Positions 19,672 through 29,842 of a stretch of DNA of 37,132 nt are shown piece by piece. The first letter of the stretch is position 1. The number at the start of each line of letters is the position of its first letter. The notes beneath the pieces were generated by a model. The model did not search any database. It had not been told where the DNA came from and worked only from the letters and a program-made list of their open reading frames with translations. The DNA comes from Chara braunii (Eukaryota; Streptophyta; Charophyceae; Charales; Characeae). A program made the translations under genes and the position numbers. The stretch is taken from positions 177,452-214,583 of the forward strand of contig BFEA01000066.1 of NCBI GenBank assembly GCA_003427395.1. The letters are read 5' to 3'.

Positions 19672-22061
19672 GACACCGGTTCGTACTGGTCTACTTGGAC
19701 GGCATCCTCGTCTATAGCCGGACCTTGGAAGAACATCTCGAGCATCTTCGACGAGTGTTGGAGACGCTCCGTCGCGCCAAGTACAAAGCCAACCGCGACA
19801 AGTGCGAGTTCGTACGTCAAGAGTTGGAATACTTGGGCCATTTCGTCACTCCACAAGGCATCAGTCCGTTGTCGGACAAGATTCAAGCCATCCAAGATTG
19901 GCCGGAGCCGCGGAACGTCACGGATGTCCGTTCGTTCCTTGGCCTTGACGGCTACTACCAACGTTTCATTAAAGGATACTCGAAGATCGCGGCCCACTTA
20001 TCCGAGCTTCAATGCGAGGACCGACCATTTGACTTCAGGACGGATGCGCGGGAATCATTTTTGGCCCTTAAGGCCGCATTGCTATCAGCGGAAGTCTTGC
20101 GAATACACGACCTTCTATTGCCAACGTGCATCACTACGGATGCGTCCGGCTATGGCATTGGTGTCGTCCTCGGACAACATGATGGCGTGGACTGGCACCC
20201 GGTCGAATACTTCAGCGAGAAAGTGTCAGTCGTGCATTCAATCGATGATGCACGCAAGAAGGAACTTCTCGCCTTCGTCCACACACTCAAGCGGTGGCGG
20301 CACTTCCTCCTTGGTCGACGCCAATTCCGATGGGTAACGGACAACAATCCGTTGGTCTTTTACAAGACCCAAGACACCGTCAACAGCACGATCGCCCGTT
20401 GGATGGCTTTCATCGACCAGTTCGACTTCTTTCCCGATCATATTCTGGGGAAGTCAAACCGTTTTGCGGATGCTCGTTCACGGCGTCCGGATCACTGCAC
20501 CGCCGTCTACTCAACCTTCGAGATAGAGGATGACTTGCGGGACAGTTTCATCCGCGGCTATCAAGCCGACCCCGAATTTCGCGACAAGTACGCAAATTGT
20601 TCCTCTCCAAATCCGGCGCCTTCGCACTATCGGATCCAAGAGGGATACTTGCTCGTTCACTCACGGGCAAAGGATCTACTTTGTGTGCCACAAGATTCAC
20701 ACTTGCGCATGAGGCTTCTTGGCGAGTTCCACAACGCCCCCGCCACCGGACACTTTGGAGTCAATCGCACGATTGGCCGACTCCGCGAGCGCTTTTGGTG
20801 GCCCGGTCTTCTCGACGACGTCACGCGCTATTGCGAGTCATGCGAGGTTTGCCAACGTTGCAAATCCCGCAATCATCGTCCGTACGGTGAACTGCGACCA
20901 TTACCAGTCCCCTTGCGCCGAAGGGAAGCGATTGCCATGGACATTACCGGGCCGTTCCCCAAGCACAAGACGGGTGTGGATGGGATTCTCACGGTGGTTG
21001 ACCGACTCACCAAGTTTGCCATGTTTTTGCCTTGCCGCTACCACGCCAAGGCACCGGAGTTGGCCGAGGTTCTCTACGCCGGTTGGATTCGAACCAACGG
21101 TTGCCCCAAGGAAATCGTCTGCGACCACGACACTCGGTTCATGTCCGACTTTTGGTTGGCGCTCATCAAACGATGGGGCTCATCCCTCAAGCCAAGTTCG
21201 GCTCGCCACCCCCAAACCGATGGCCAAACGGAGAGGGCACATCAGACCACACTGGTCTTCTTCGCACTCTCATCCGTCCCGACCAAAAGGATTGGGTCAA
21301 ACGGCTGTCGGATGTCGAGTTGGAAACCGATGGCTATCGGGATGTCGCCCGAGCATGGCTCACCCGTCAATTTTCCGTTGGAAACAATCATCCCACGGGC
21401 GGCCGAGTGCGACGACCATCTTCTCTTCATTCGTCGGATGCAAGAGCTCCCTGTCAAGGCACGCGACCAAATGTCAAAGACGCAACAACGTATGCGCCAA
21501 CAGGCCAACCGCCAGTGTCTTCCTTGTCCATTCCGCGTCGGCGACCTCGTATGGGTTTCCGCTGCGGAATTCAGCCTCGAACAAGATATATCTCACAAGC
21601 TCCTTCCGAAATGGATGGGGCCCTGACCGATCATGGCACCCGCTGGGGACACACCCGAAGGACCTTCATTCATCATTCAGGTGCCCGCCCACTTGCCCGT
21701 CAACCCGGTCTTTCACTGTTCCAAGTTGGCTCCCTACACGCCAGCGGAACTTGACGACGTTACCGGGCGACGATCGCAAGACCCACCCTCGATGGACGGT
21801 TTCCAAGAGGTTGGCGACATCATATCCCAGCGACGTTACGACAACAGGCCGACTGAATTCTTGGTCCATTTTGCATATTGCACCCATAGAGCTGACCGAT
21901 GGTTGACCCGTGCGGAACTTCAAGCAACAACTCCGGATGTCCTCGCACGCTACGAACGCAAGTTGCAAGGCAAGTCGGCATCTTCGGCTCCACTCCGCAC
22001 CCGCATCCAGGTTCCACCTTCAGATCGTCAGCTTCGCCCTCGACTCGGCTTGACTTCATAA
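19672..22061 (+). pseudogene. E3 RT(partial)-RNase H-integrase-chromodomain
   Basis: The frame is open to TGA 21624-21626 and continues in the same frame to TAA 22059-22061. RT shows RFVLVYLDGILVYSRT with YLDG at 19692-19703: the second catalytic Asp of YLDD is Gly. Next come LGHFVTPQGI, DVRSFLGLDGYYQRFIKGYS, RNase H (CITTDASGYGIGVVLGQHD, DARKKELLAFVHTLKRWRHF), the HHCC module (HNAPATGHFG ... CESCEVCQRCK), core residues in AMDITGPFP, VCDHDTRFM and HPQTDGQTERAHQ, VGDLVWVSAAEF, and a chromodomain (VGDIISQRRYDNRPTEFLV, RWLTRAELQATTPDVLARYE). A local frame excursion with lost sequence lies at about 21260-21340. Confidence 0.9.
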
Positions 22062-22072
22062 GGAGGGGGGGG
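22061..22072 (+). other. Polypurine tract of E3
   Basis: AGGAGGGGGGGG directly precedes TGTTGCATGC and overlaps the last base of the pol stop codon. This is the plus-strand primer position. Confidence 0.8.
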
Positions 22073-22970
22073 TGTTGCATGCTGCACCTGCACACGGGCC
22101 CCATTTGAGGGGCCCAACGGTTCTGAGGGGCCCCCAGGCTGCGTACCATACAGCACGCACACTGGAGGCCCACGGCGGCCCTCCAGGCCCTAGGTAGCAC
22201 ACTAGGTAGATAGGCTTTGTTTTACTTACCTTTTGGTGTGTGTGTGCTGTCTTATTTTTGCCTGTTCAGATGCCGTTTCGGACTCGCAGCCCCAAGGCTG
22301 GACCTTGGGACTGGGTACACCGGAGACAGGCCCGAAACGAGGCCAGACGCATTTTGGCGCCAAACAGACGTCGTTTTGGTCCCAAGGCGACGCCTTGGAC
22401 TAGGTGCACAGGAATAGGGCCGTTTTTAGGCCAGGTGCATTTCTGCGCCTTGCTGCATCAGCAGCGTGGTCTGAACGTCCGGTAGGGACCCAGACCAGCT
22501 GGGCCATTTTCTGAGGCCAGCAGCAGGTAGGCCCAGCCCGCCCAGCGCTACAAATAGTTGGGCAGCGGCTGGGCAAGGGACAGTTCGAGTAGCTCACTTC
22601 TGGAGTGACACGCTGCTGGTTGGAGGCAGCGTTATTTTGCGCTAAGCTACGGAGTAGGGAGTAGTGGCGTAGGTAATAGAGAGAGAGGCGGAGGCCTTAC
22701 CTGCAAGCGGCGAGCTTACCTGGCGCCATAGTTGGGCTCCACGCGGTACCTGCACATGACGACGACCCTAGTCAGTACGGTGACAGCTACCTGCAGGTGA
22801 GATAGCAAGGAGGATGTCATCCTGTTCTTCTTCCTCCTCCATCTCTCTCTCTTCCTTCTTCTTCTTCCTCCTTCCTCCTCCTTATCTCTTCTTCACATAC
22901 GAGAGTGAGAGAGGTTATCGGTAGGAGGTACAGGCAGAGGTTATGTTGGGCACATTGCCAGGATCTGATT
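22073..22970 (+). repeat. 3' LTR of E3 (end uncertain)
   Basis: It starts TGTTGCATGCTGCACC next to the polypurine tract. A CTACAAATAG box near 22549 could serve as TATA. Several TTACCTG/TACCTGC words recur at 22690-22800. The right boundary is not visible and 22970 is only a guess. No open frame here has motif support. Confidence 0.55.
22822..22893 (+). repeat. Polypyrimidine tract (CTT/CCT)n
   Basis: About 70 bases made almost only of C and T, with TTCTTCCTCC-type units and a CTCTCTCT core. On the other strand it is a GA-rich tract. It may lie in the U5 or transcribed part of the E3 LTR. Confidence 0.8.
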
Positions 22971-24166
22971 CGACATGTTTGGGACAAACATTGATTGGAC
23001 ACTCGGCAAGGGACTATTTTGGGACTTCACTATCGCGATTTTGGTCTGCTCCCTCGCCTCCTTCTCCTTCGTCTCGTCCCTTCCCCCCATCTCTCATCCG
23101 TGGCATCTCCCCATGTATGTGTGTGAAGGAGGGGCCTTTCTTTTGTGATTGCGGTCCCTCCTCCCCTCTCACATGTGTGATGTATGATGAATGTCGGGTC
23201 AATCCAGATCAGATCAGTATTTCTCTTTAAAAGTTTTCCGTTGTGCCACTTTGTGCCATCTTGTATGTATCGGAATGTACATTGCTTGTTGATGCTACGC
23301 TGACCTCGCATTGTCCATTTCAGTCCTTTGCATCACATTGCGGATCCTTGGCTCCCTACGCATTGTCCCATTGGGCATGCGTCACAAGCCCTCAATTGTA
23401 CCACTGGGCCCCGACACTGTCGATGTACATACCCCGTGGCCAACTGTAAAGGGCCCAGGCCCTCAACTATAGCACTAGGCCTGGGCGTAGGCACTAGGGC
23501 CCAACCGGAAGCTACTGGAAGCTTCCAGCCAAGCCACACACAACCAAGCAGAGGCTGCCACTTCCATATAGGAAGGAAGGCAGCCAGGGTCTGGCATTCT
23601 GGCCCACGCAGGCAATGCAGTCACACTCTTGCGCTGTTGTGTCAGAGGCTGCGTGATGCGCTGAGGCCAGAGCATGTGCGGGTGCGGGTGAGGTCAGAAG
23701 GGGCGCTGCTGGCAGTGGAGCGCAAGCAGCCATAGCCAGGCTGCAGTGCGCTAGGGGGTGAGAGGGCGATCGGTGGTCTTCAGGAAGGAGGCAGTGTGAG
23801 TGGACAGGGTTTGATGAGGGGAGACGAGATACGTACCTGGTACATGAAGAGAGGTCGGCTATGGTGTTGACATCATGTACATTGGTCTTCAAGAGTCGAA
23901 GTGAGCCTGTTGCGTGAATGTTGATGTAGGTAGGATAGGCGAGTAGTGTAGACTGGGCGTTGGGCGCCAGACAGAGAGGAGCGACTTTGGATACTGTGTT
24001 GGTGTGGCCTGAGGGCTTGAACATTGGCTCATTACTTCATTGTATTGCTCTTATCTGGATGGGATCTCAGTGCATGTGTGCTCTCTGCTCGTACACGACT
24101 ACTTGGACATCTGTGTGATTTCGGACCTTGTTTTTTTGTATATCGTTCCCACTCATATTCCTTGCA
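22971..24166 (+). repeat. Noncoding stretch ending in the 5' LTR of E4
   Basis: The right end (TTCCTTGCA at 24158-24166) is fixed by the adjacent primer-binding site. About 23500-24166 resembles, by eye, the minus-strand LTR of E5 (28990-29250 and 29400-29460): both have a GCCACTTCCAT..AGGAA word, an ACCTGGT word and GGGCG...GCGCCAGA, and a TGCTCTTAT.TGG near the end. The LTR start is not identified; the E4 3' LTR starts TGTAACAACC, which I do not find here. No gene seen. Confidence 0.45.
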
Positions 24167-24169
24167 ATT

Positions 24170-24181
24170 TGGTATCGGAGC
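24170..24181 (+). other. Primer-binding site of E4
   Basis: TGGTATCGGAGC differs at one base from TGGTATCAGAGC, the site complementary to the 3' end of plant initiator methionine tRNA. It sits three bases after the LTR end CA. Confidence 0.8.
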
Positions 24182-24339
24182 TGGTTCGAGATCGCCACTT
24201 ACCTGACACTGGCGACATTGCTACTTGGTGTGCTCACGATGCTTCTGTGAAGTAAGGATACTTTGGCGTTGGCTTGATATAGTGGGGCCCAGGTAGAGGG
24301 GCCGGCCGCTGTGGGCAATGCGGTCCTATTGTTGAATGT

Positions 24340-25616
24340 CAAGTTTGCCAAAGAACCAAGGTCTTGCCTTATGGCCTGCCGAAACCTCTCCCCATTCCTG
24401 ATGGACCCTATGAGTCGGTTTCCATCGACTTCACGGGCATGGGAAAGGTAAGTGAGGGAGGGCATTCACAAGTCATGGTCATTGTGGATCGTTTTTCTAA
24501 ATTTTTGAACTTGATTCCTTTACTACCTCGTGCACCGACTGAGCTTGTGATCGAAGAGTTTCACCGGCAGTACATTCTGCAGTATGGCACCGAAAACTCT
24601 TGTGAGTGATCGGGACACCAGGTTCATTAATGCAGATTAGAAAGATTTCACCTCTCAGATATATGGCATTACACTGAAGAAGACATCTAGTCGACATCCC
24701 AAAGCCAATGGATTGGCTGAGGAAATCAGCCAGACTGTCATTCAACTTCTTCGCGCTCTAATTGTTCCTAATCAGAACACCTGGGACAAGGAGTTACACA
24801 AAGTGAAGGGATTGTACAACAACTCCATTCACTCTGCAAGTGAAGGGATTGTACAACAACTCCATTCACTCTGCAACTGGTGTGACACTGAATCAGCTGC
24901 AACATGGTTGGCATATGCGCAGTCCCCTATCCTATTTGTTTCCTGATCAGTCACCTGGTTTGACGCCCGACATGCCAGGTTACAATGCCAAGTATGCACG
25001 TTTGCTCAAAGTTGTTGTTGCAGCGATGAACAAGCGCCGACATGCCATGATCAAACATGCTAACAAGTCACGCAAAGAGGGGAAATTCGAAGTAGGAAGT
25101 TGTATCTGGATCAAGATGTCCGAATTTTTTGAAGAAGAGGGAGTCTCCCGAAAGCTTCTTCCACTTTATGGTCCTTGGCAGGTTCTGAAGGTGGTAGGGG
25201 AGGATGAGTTTAGTCCTTCGTATGTGATTGTCGTACCAGCTCATTTGCGCACATATCCAATCTTTCACACATCCAAATTGTTTCCCCACATTGATGACGA
25301 GACTTCACCCTTCCAAGATCCTATGATTCCTCGTGCTATCAACGGTGGTCACGAAATAGACATAATTATTTCCCATGAAGGAAGAGGAAGAAACAGGCAG
25401 TACAAAGTTCACTTCCTATATCACCCATTGGGTGAGTTCTATTGGATCGATCGAAAAAAGTTGTTACAAAATGCTCCCCATGTTGTTAAAGCTTATGAAC
25501 CACAAATAGCCAATGGAGACACTGCTAAGTTCTCTGCAATGCTTACTCCTCATGGTCATAACGAAACCCTTCTTTTTATCTATGCTTCTGACACATTTTG
25601 TAGGGACTCCGAATGA
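24340..25616 (+). pseudogene. E4 integrase with chromodomain (broken)
   Basis: It starts within the zinc module at CQVCQRTK, then the core: SIDFTGMGK (first Asp), DRDTRFIN (second Asp, frame changed by a two-base loss near 24590), and RHPKANGLAEE (Glu). TAG at 24638-24640 stands where core integrases usually have Trp. A 37-bp tandem duplication (24803-24876) shifts the frame again. The last frame (to TGA 25614-25616) has KKEGKFEVGSCIWIKMSEF-like DNA-binding sequence, LLPLYGPWQVLKVV, PAHLRTYPIFHTSKL and a chromodomain (GGHEIDIIISHEGRGRNRQY, EFYWIDRKKLLQNAPHVVKA). Confidence 0.87.
24803..24876 (+). repeat. 37-bp perfect tandem duplication in E4 integrase
   Basis: Copies at 24803-24839 and 24840-24876 are identical and encode GLYNNSIHSA twice in different frames. 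37 is not a multiple of three, so the duplication itself broke the gene. Identity suggests it is recent relative to other damage. Confidence 0.92.
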
Positions 25617-25643
25617 GTTACTTCCTCGAAGGGACCTCACTCT

Positions 25644-25661
25644 TGAAGGAGGGGGGGGTAG
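25644..25661 (+). other. Polypurine tract of E4
   Basis: GAAGGAGGGGGGGGTAG precedes TGTAACAACC. It lies 27 bases after the integrase stop. Confidence 0.8.
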
Positions 25662-26040
25662 TGTAACAACCTGCCAAAACACAAACTGAGAACACTGCTG
25701 ATTTCTGTGATTTGATGCTGGAATGTATGCCTCGCTAAGATTCCCGCATTCTGGTGCATTTTCTAGGTCTGTGTGTGTGCGTGTCTGTCTAAGTGCTTGC
25801 CAGCCTGAGTGTGTGCGTGACCCACAAGGGTACTTGTTCGTTTGGAGGCCCTGCAGGGCCGGTACTTATTTGTGGCCATCACTTTGATGGTTGCACCGGG
25901 AAAAACACTCAAGTACAGGGGGTAGCCCGACAACACTTAGAGCAGCGGGAAAAACACTCAAGTAGCAGGCGGGCCGATACCACTCACGTAGTGGTAGAAG
26001 TGTCGGGTACTCGAGGCCGAGCAGAAGAATAAAATAAGCT
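25662..26040 (+). repeat. 3' LTR of E4 (end uncertain)
   Basis: It begins TGTAACAACCTGCC. A 19-bp word CGGGAAAAACACTCAAGTA is repeated at 25897 and 25946. The LTR end seen in the 5' copy (TTCCTTGCA) is not found downstream, so this copy is probably truncated or the two ends come from different families. Confidence 0.5.
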
Positions 26041-27110
26041 GACATTTTTAGAGGCCTAGTAGCCGTAAGCTAGAGGTAGGTTGGTACCAGTCCATGTAGC
26101 CTAAGTCTAGGGCATGCACGGACGATATCAGGGCGCAATAATGTTTCCCTCTGAAAGGGAGGAGGTACCAGTTGCTGGGAGGCCGCACTGTCGAGTGCAT
26201 CGGTTCCGCAGAGAGAGGCTCTCCTGACCGCATCACGCAGGATTATGCAAGACTTGTCGCGTAGACTGTTTGCCTCTGCAACCGAGTGCACCAATCATAA
26301 CTCTCGCGAACCCCTACGGCAAGATAGGGCCACGCGAGGTACAACTTGCCACCACCCGTGGGAGTTGTCAACATCCCTTAGGTGGGCGTATCCCCGCCGA
26401 GGTACCACAACACATGCGAAGGCTTTTCGTATGCAATCGCAAAGGTGGTTCGACCGAGGGCATTTCTCAATCGTTGTAGCATAGCATAGCGGGCACGTGC
26501 GGTTAACGCCGGAATCGGACCCGTGTATGAATCGTCACCCGAGGCGCTGATCTCTCAAGCGTGATCCTATGCCCGTCGACTAGGACGAAATCTAACCGCG
26601 CGATACATATCACGAAAACAAGATCAACTTCATACGTAAATCGCGCCTAGTCCCATTTTTCACATCCGACCCATAACTTCCAATAGCAGGAAAAGGCTAG
26701 TGTTGTGTGTGAGATTCTGAACAAAATCACAGTGGTGTAGGCCTAATCATATCGACTAACCATGTATGAATACGCAAGCAGTCGGAACGATGGCCAACTA
26801 TGTGGTATCCACTACCACGAGGCCCTCGATGATATTGGGGGTTGTTTTTGACGCTCAAGTGTCGAGCGTCTTGAGAGGTTAATCTCATGACGCTAGACAA
26901 TCGCAAGTGCGATTGCATGACCTACCCTCTTTGGCACCCTGCGGAGAGGAGTAGACGACCTTTGACCCTTCGTGGCGGCCAAACACCTCTGACTCTGGGA
27001 ACGGGCTCCATCATCGGAGGCCTGGAAACATGTCAAGGGGTTTGACTTTGACAGCCGCCACGGACCTGAACGTCCAACTATGAAAATTAAAAAAAAGAAG
27101 GAACAATAAA
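26041..27110. other. Unassigned sequence with hairpins, no gene
   Basis: No frame has motif support. Three consecutive stem-loops occur at 26850-26915. A 9-bp inverted repeat CGTGGCGGC (26971-26979) / GCCGCCACG (27054-27062) brackets about 75 bases. I looked for rRNA, tRNA and retroelement domains and saw none. Confidence 0.4.
26850..26915. other. Cluster of three hairpins
   Basis: GACGCTC (26850-26856) pairs with GAGCGTC (26864-26870) across 7 bases; GAGA/TCTC form a short stem at about 26873-26886; CAATCGCA (26898-26905) pairs perfectly with TGCGATTG (26908-26915) across only two bases. Either strand could fold. No T-run or promoter identifies it as an RNA gene. Confidence 0.5.
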
Positions 27111-27729
27111 AATAGATCTTCCTTTTCTCTCAATATAGATCTGCTCAATCTTTACGTACGATCAACATAGACGGCGCAAATACACAAAATATGAATATAA
27201 CGGGGTTATAAGACACGAGGCGATCTCTCTCATAATCACAGTGTGACTTCCTTCAAAATATACACATGATCGCAGACAAAGTCAAATCCAGACTTCATCT
27301 CACAAAATCATACCTGCAATCACACTGAAGATTCAACATCAACCAACCACGCACTACACAAGGTCAACTTCAACCACTCTTTGCTTCATACCCCTTGCCT
27401 TAGTCACACAAGCCCCAACCTTTGTCCAACCTTCCAAAAGAAAACACTCAGTCCCTTGTTAAATGACCATTTAATAAAAGTACGGGTAAAACACCAAAGA
27501 AAACATTTCAACCCACAGAAACTAAGGCCTTAGGTTGAGTAGCGAGAATGAGTTACAGTTGAGCTGGAAACCGACTTGTTATCAAAAGATGACAGAAGGT
27601 GATTCTCGTAGGATTAACTTGAAGCCAGTCAAGCCACAAGATAAAGTTGAATGAAAATGACCTACAACACAGGACATGTCAATGCCCAAGCTATGCTCGA
27701 GTATGAAATATTTCTACCTTCCTATCTCA
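27111..27729. other. AT-rich spacer, no gene seen
   Basis: This is AT-rich sequence without motif-bearing frames or clear repeats. It leads into the degenerate repeat block. Confidence 0.4.
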
Positions 27730-28530
27730 TCTCTAATACTTGTCTAAAAATATCAGGAACTTTAACAATATTTTCGCTACTTGTCTAAAAATGTCAGGAA
27801 CTTTGGCAGTATCATCCCTAAGCAAGGGCAGACTGCCAAACTTTCAAAGTTATAAAATATTTCGACTCCTCTATATTTCAGGAAATTTTGGCAACGCTTC
27901 CCGTAGGAAAACTTCCTTTGCATTATATATATGTCTAAATATGAAATCTGAAAGCGATCTCTTAACTTCAGAAATCAAAGTTTGTCTAACTCCTTGATTT
28001 AGAAAAAGTTGGGTAGCATCTCCTTTAGATGAGTAGGCTTCCCAGATTTATACTAACTCAAAATAGAGACTCGGGATAAAAGCCTTGAATTCTGCTAAGA
28101 CAAACTTGAACGATCTTTTTTGCTTCTCTAAAATTTGGACAATGCTTTCCCATAGGAAAAGTGTCTTTCCAACATTTATACAAAGCTAAATGTGCTCAGT
28201 TCTATAGCTTATGAGTGAGAGGGAAGAACAACAACCGGACGACCGACTCTTGCGATCGGCTAGACGCCTGATTGCCCATTTGGCATTAGGACTCCTTGAT
28301 CTAGTAACAATTTGCCCAGCATCTCCTTTAGAGAAGCAAACTTCCTAGATTTATACTAAGTCAGATGTGAATTCAGACAAAAGTTGAACTTTGTAAGTGC
28401 AAAATTTGACTAACTCTTTGGTTTTGCATAAATTTGGGCAACACTTCCTTTGGCAAACGTGTCTCTCCAAGATTCAAACAAAGCCAAGTATGAGAAATAA
28501 AACTTAACTCAGAAAATGCAGAAATGGAAC
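27730..28530. repeat. Degenerate AT-rich tandem repeat, ~126-130 bp unit
   Basis: A core like TTCAGGAAATTTTGGCAACG followed by CTTCC, then about 30 bases later CCAAGATTTATACTAA, recurs with drift. Recognisable starts lie near 27863, 27989, 28119, 28285 and 28411; two shorter 41-bp units (27738-27778 and 27779-27819, both ACTTGTCTAAAAAT.TCAGG) precede them. Spacing is 126, 130, 166 and 126 bp. The 85-residue frame at 27740 is an accident of the repeat. Confidence 0.6.
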
Positions 28531-28736
28531 TAACTCTTATACCTCCAGCACGTGGCGAGCATCTAAAGCAACTACCTATCAAGCTAAGTCTAAAAAATAA
28601 GTAGAGCTCACACTCAACCACATGCAATTCCATATCACAATGAATAGGTACTCCCACCAAAGAAATTCCAAGTTGTTTTTTGCATAAGTAGTTCATTTAC
28701 CCTCAGTTAAGTAAACCACAGTACCCCAACTTACTT

Positions 28737-28890
28737 TGGGCATAAGAAAATCTAGGTCATTCAACTTAAAAACAATGTCTAGTCTTTGCCTTATTTATAA
28801 ACAAAACATGGGGCACAATAAGGTTTCTCTCTTCATTGGGCATATCACTAAGCCATTCAACTTAGAAACCCTACTTAGTCACTGTGAACC
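28737..28890. repeat. Two ~100-bp related units
   Basis: GGGCAT followed by CATTCAACTTA.AAAC and CTAGTC/TTAGTC occurs at 28738 and again about 100 bases later near 28838. The frame that spans it (28736-29044) has no motif. Confidence 0.45.
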
Positions 28891-28988
28891 ATTTGCAAAA
28901 AAAATGAGCGATAGCGAACTTCAGAAACCTAGCAGCATCATACACATGAGACCAGATAGTCGTGACCTCGAACCAAAAGCCGAATTGC

Positions 28989-29808
28989 AGCACGAGTCCC
29001 ACCAAATAAGAGCACAACAAAAACTCGTAAATGATAATGTTTGAATAGTCTCATCATCATCAGCAAAGAACCAATGTCGACATCCTATCTGGCGCTCTGC
29101 GCCCAACCTACAAATGGCAGATCCTATCTAGCCTATCTACAATGCCACTGGTGACGTCAACAGCTCCCCTGAAGTACGAGCAGATCTCGGCCAATGACGT
29201 TCGCCTCAAGCACCAGGTATGTCTTTCGCATCACTCACAACCTCGATCCCCCACTCACAAATGCCACGTGCACCCAAGGACCACCATGCGCCCCATCCAG
29301 CTTTGCAGCGCAGTTCGGCTATCGTTGCCCGCCTCTCCCCGCTCGCCCGTGAGTGAGTGAGCGTTGGCCAGTGTTAGCGCAACATGCAGCCAGTGCCCGA
29401 ATGAGGAATGCAGGGGCAGGCACTTTCCTAAATGGAAGTGGCCTGCCTGTTGTACGCGACCTGGCTGCACCGGGCCCCAGCCTTAAAACTTACGGGTGGC
29501 TCCGGGAGGCTGAGCCTCAATCCAAACGAATCAGGCCCAGGGCCTGCGGTGGTTACTCGTGCCCAACTGCCCGCAGCCTGGGTTCAGTCCATGTTGTGTA
29601 TTTGGCCTAGGGCCTGCCTCAGTTACATACGATAAGGGCAGCCTGGGCCTCGGGCTTCCTCCAACCAACTGGCGCTGCGCAACTACCTGAATTTCCCCAG
29701 TTGCGTGGTAGTCCAAAATAGGCCTAGGTCGGGCCTGCCTTCACTTAGGGCGGCCGACCTTGTGGATAACAGGGCCCAGTAGGGCTTACCGAGGCCTTGT
29801 GCCTCGCA
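28989..29808 (-). repeat. 3' LTR of E5 (minus strand)
   Basis: In minus orientation it starts at 29808 (TGCGAGGCACAAGG) next to a purine tract and probably ends near 28989 (GTGCTGCA). Just beyond the end the minus strand reads ATTCGGCTTTTGGTTCGAGG, which resembles the E4 primer-site region (ATTTGGTATCGGAGCTGGTTC, first 20 bases compared) with the TGGTAT part lost. The LTR resembles the 5' LTR of E4, so E4 and E5 may be related families. Frames inside it are not genes. Confidence 0.5.
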
Positions 29809-29824
29809 TTCCCTCCACCACTTC
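29809..29824 (-). other. Polypurine tract of E5
   Basis: The minus strand reads GAAGTGGTGGAGGGAA directly before the LTR start TGCGAGG. It lies about 20 bases after the chromodomain stop. Confidence 0.65.
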
Positions 29825-29842
29825 GCTAGTTCTCTGAGAAGT

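Larger units (their letters stand above)
19672..22072 (+). mobile_element. E3: chromovirus, 5'-truncated inside RT
   Basis: This plus-strand Ty3/gypsy remnant begins in the middle of RT, just before its catalytic box, and runs through RNase H, integrase and chromodomain to a G-rich polypurine tract and an LTR start at 22073. Gag, protease and the first half of RT are missing. It is the longest uninterrupted pol frame in the window, so it is younger or less decayed than E1, but it is catalytically dead. Confidence 0.88.
24170..25661 (+). mobile_element. E4: internally deleted chromovirus
   Basis: It retains the primer-binding site and about 150 bases of leader, then jumps to the end of the integrase zinc module at about 24340; gag, protease, RT and RNase H are gone. 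It ends in a polypurine tract at 25644-25661. Keeping both priming signals while lacking genes is the form of a non-autonomous derivative that could once have been moved in trans, but the coding remnant is also decayed. Confidence 0.8.

Noticed and set aside
26041-27110. Ribosomal RNA fragment
   Set aside because: I compared it mentally with conserved rRNA words and found none; structure alone is not enough.
28736-29044. 102-residue plus-strand ORF as a host gene
   Set aside because: It spans a two-unit repeat and LTR edge and has no motif or codon signal.
29142-29217. Possible host exon ending in CAG before GTATGT
   Set aside because: It lies inside the E5-type LTR on the other strand and has no protein family signal.
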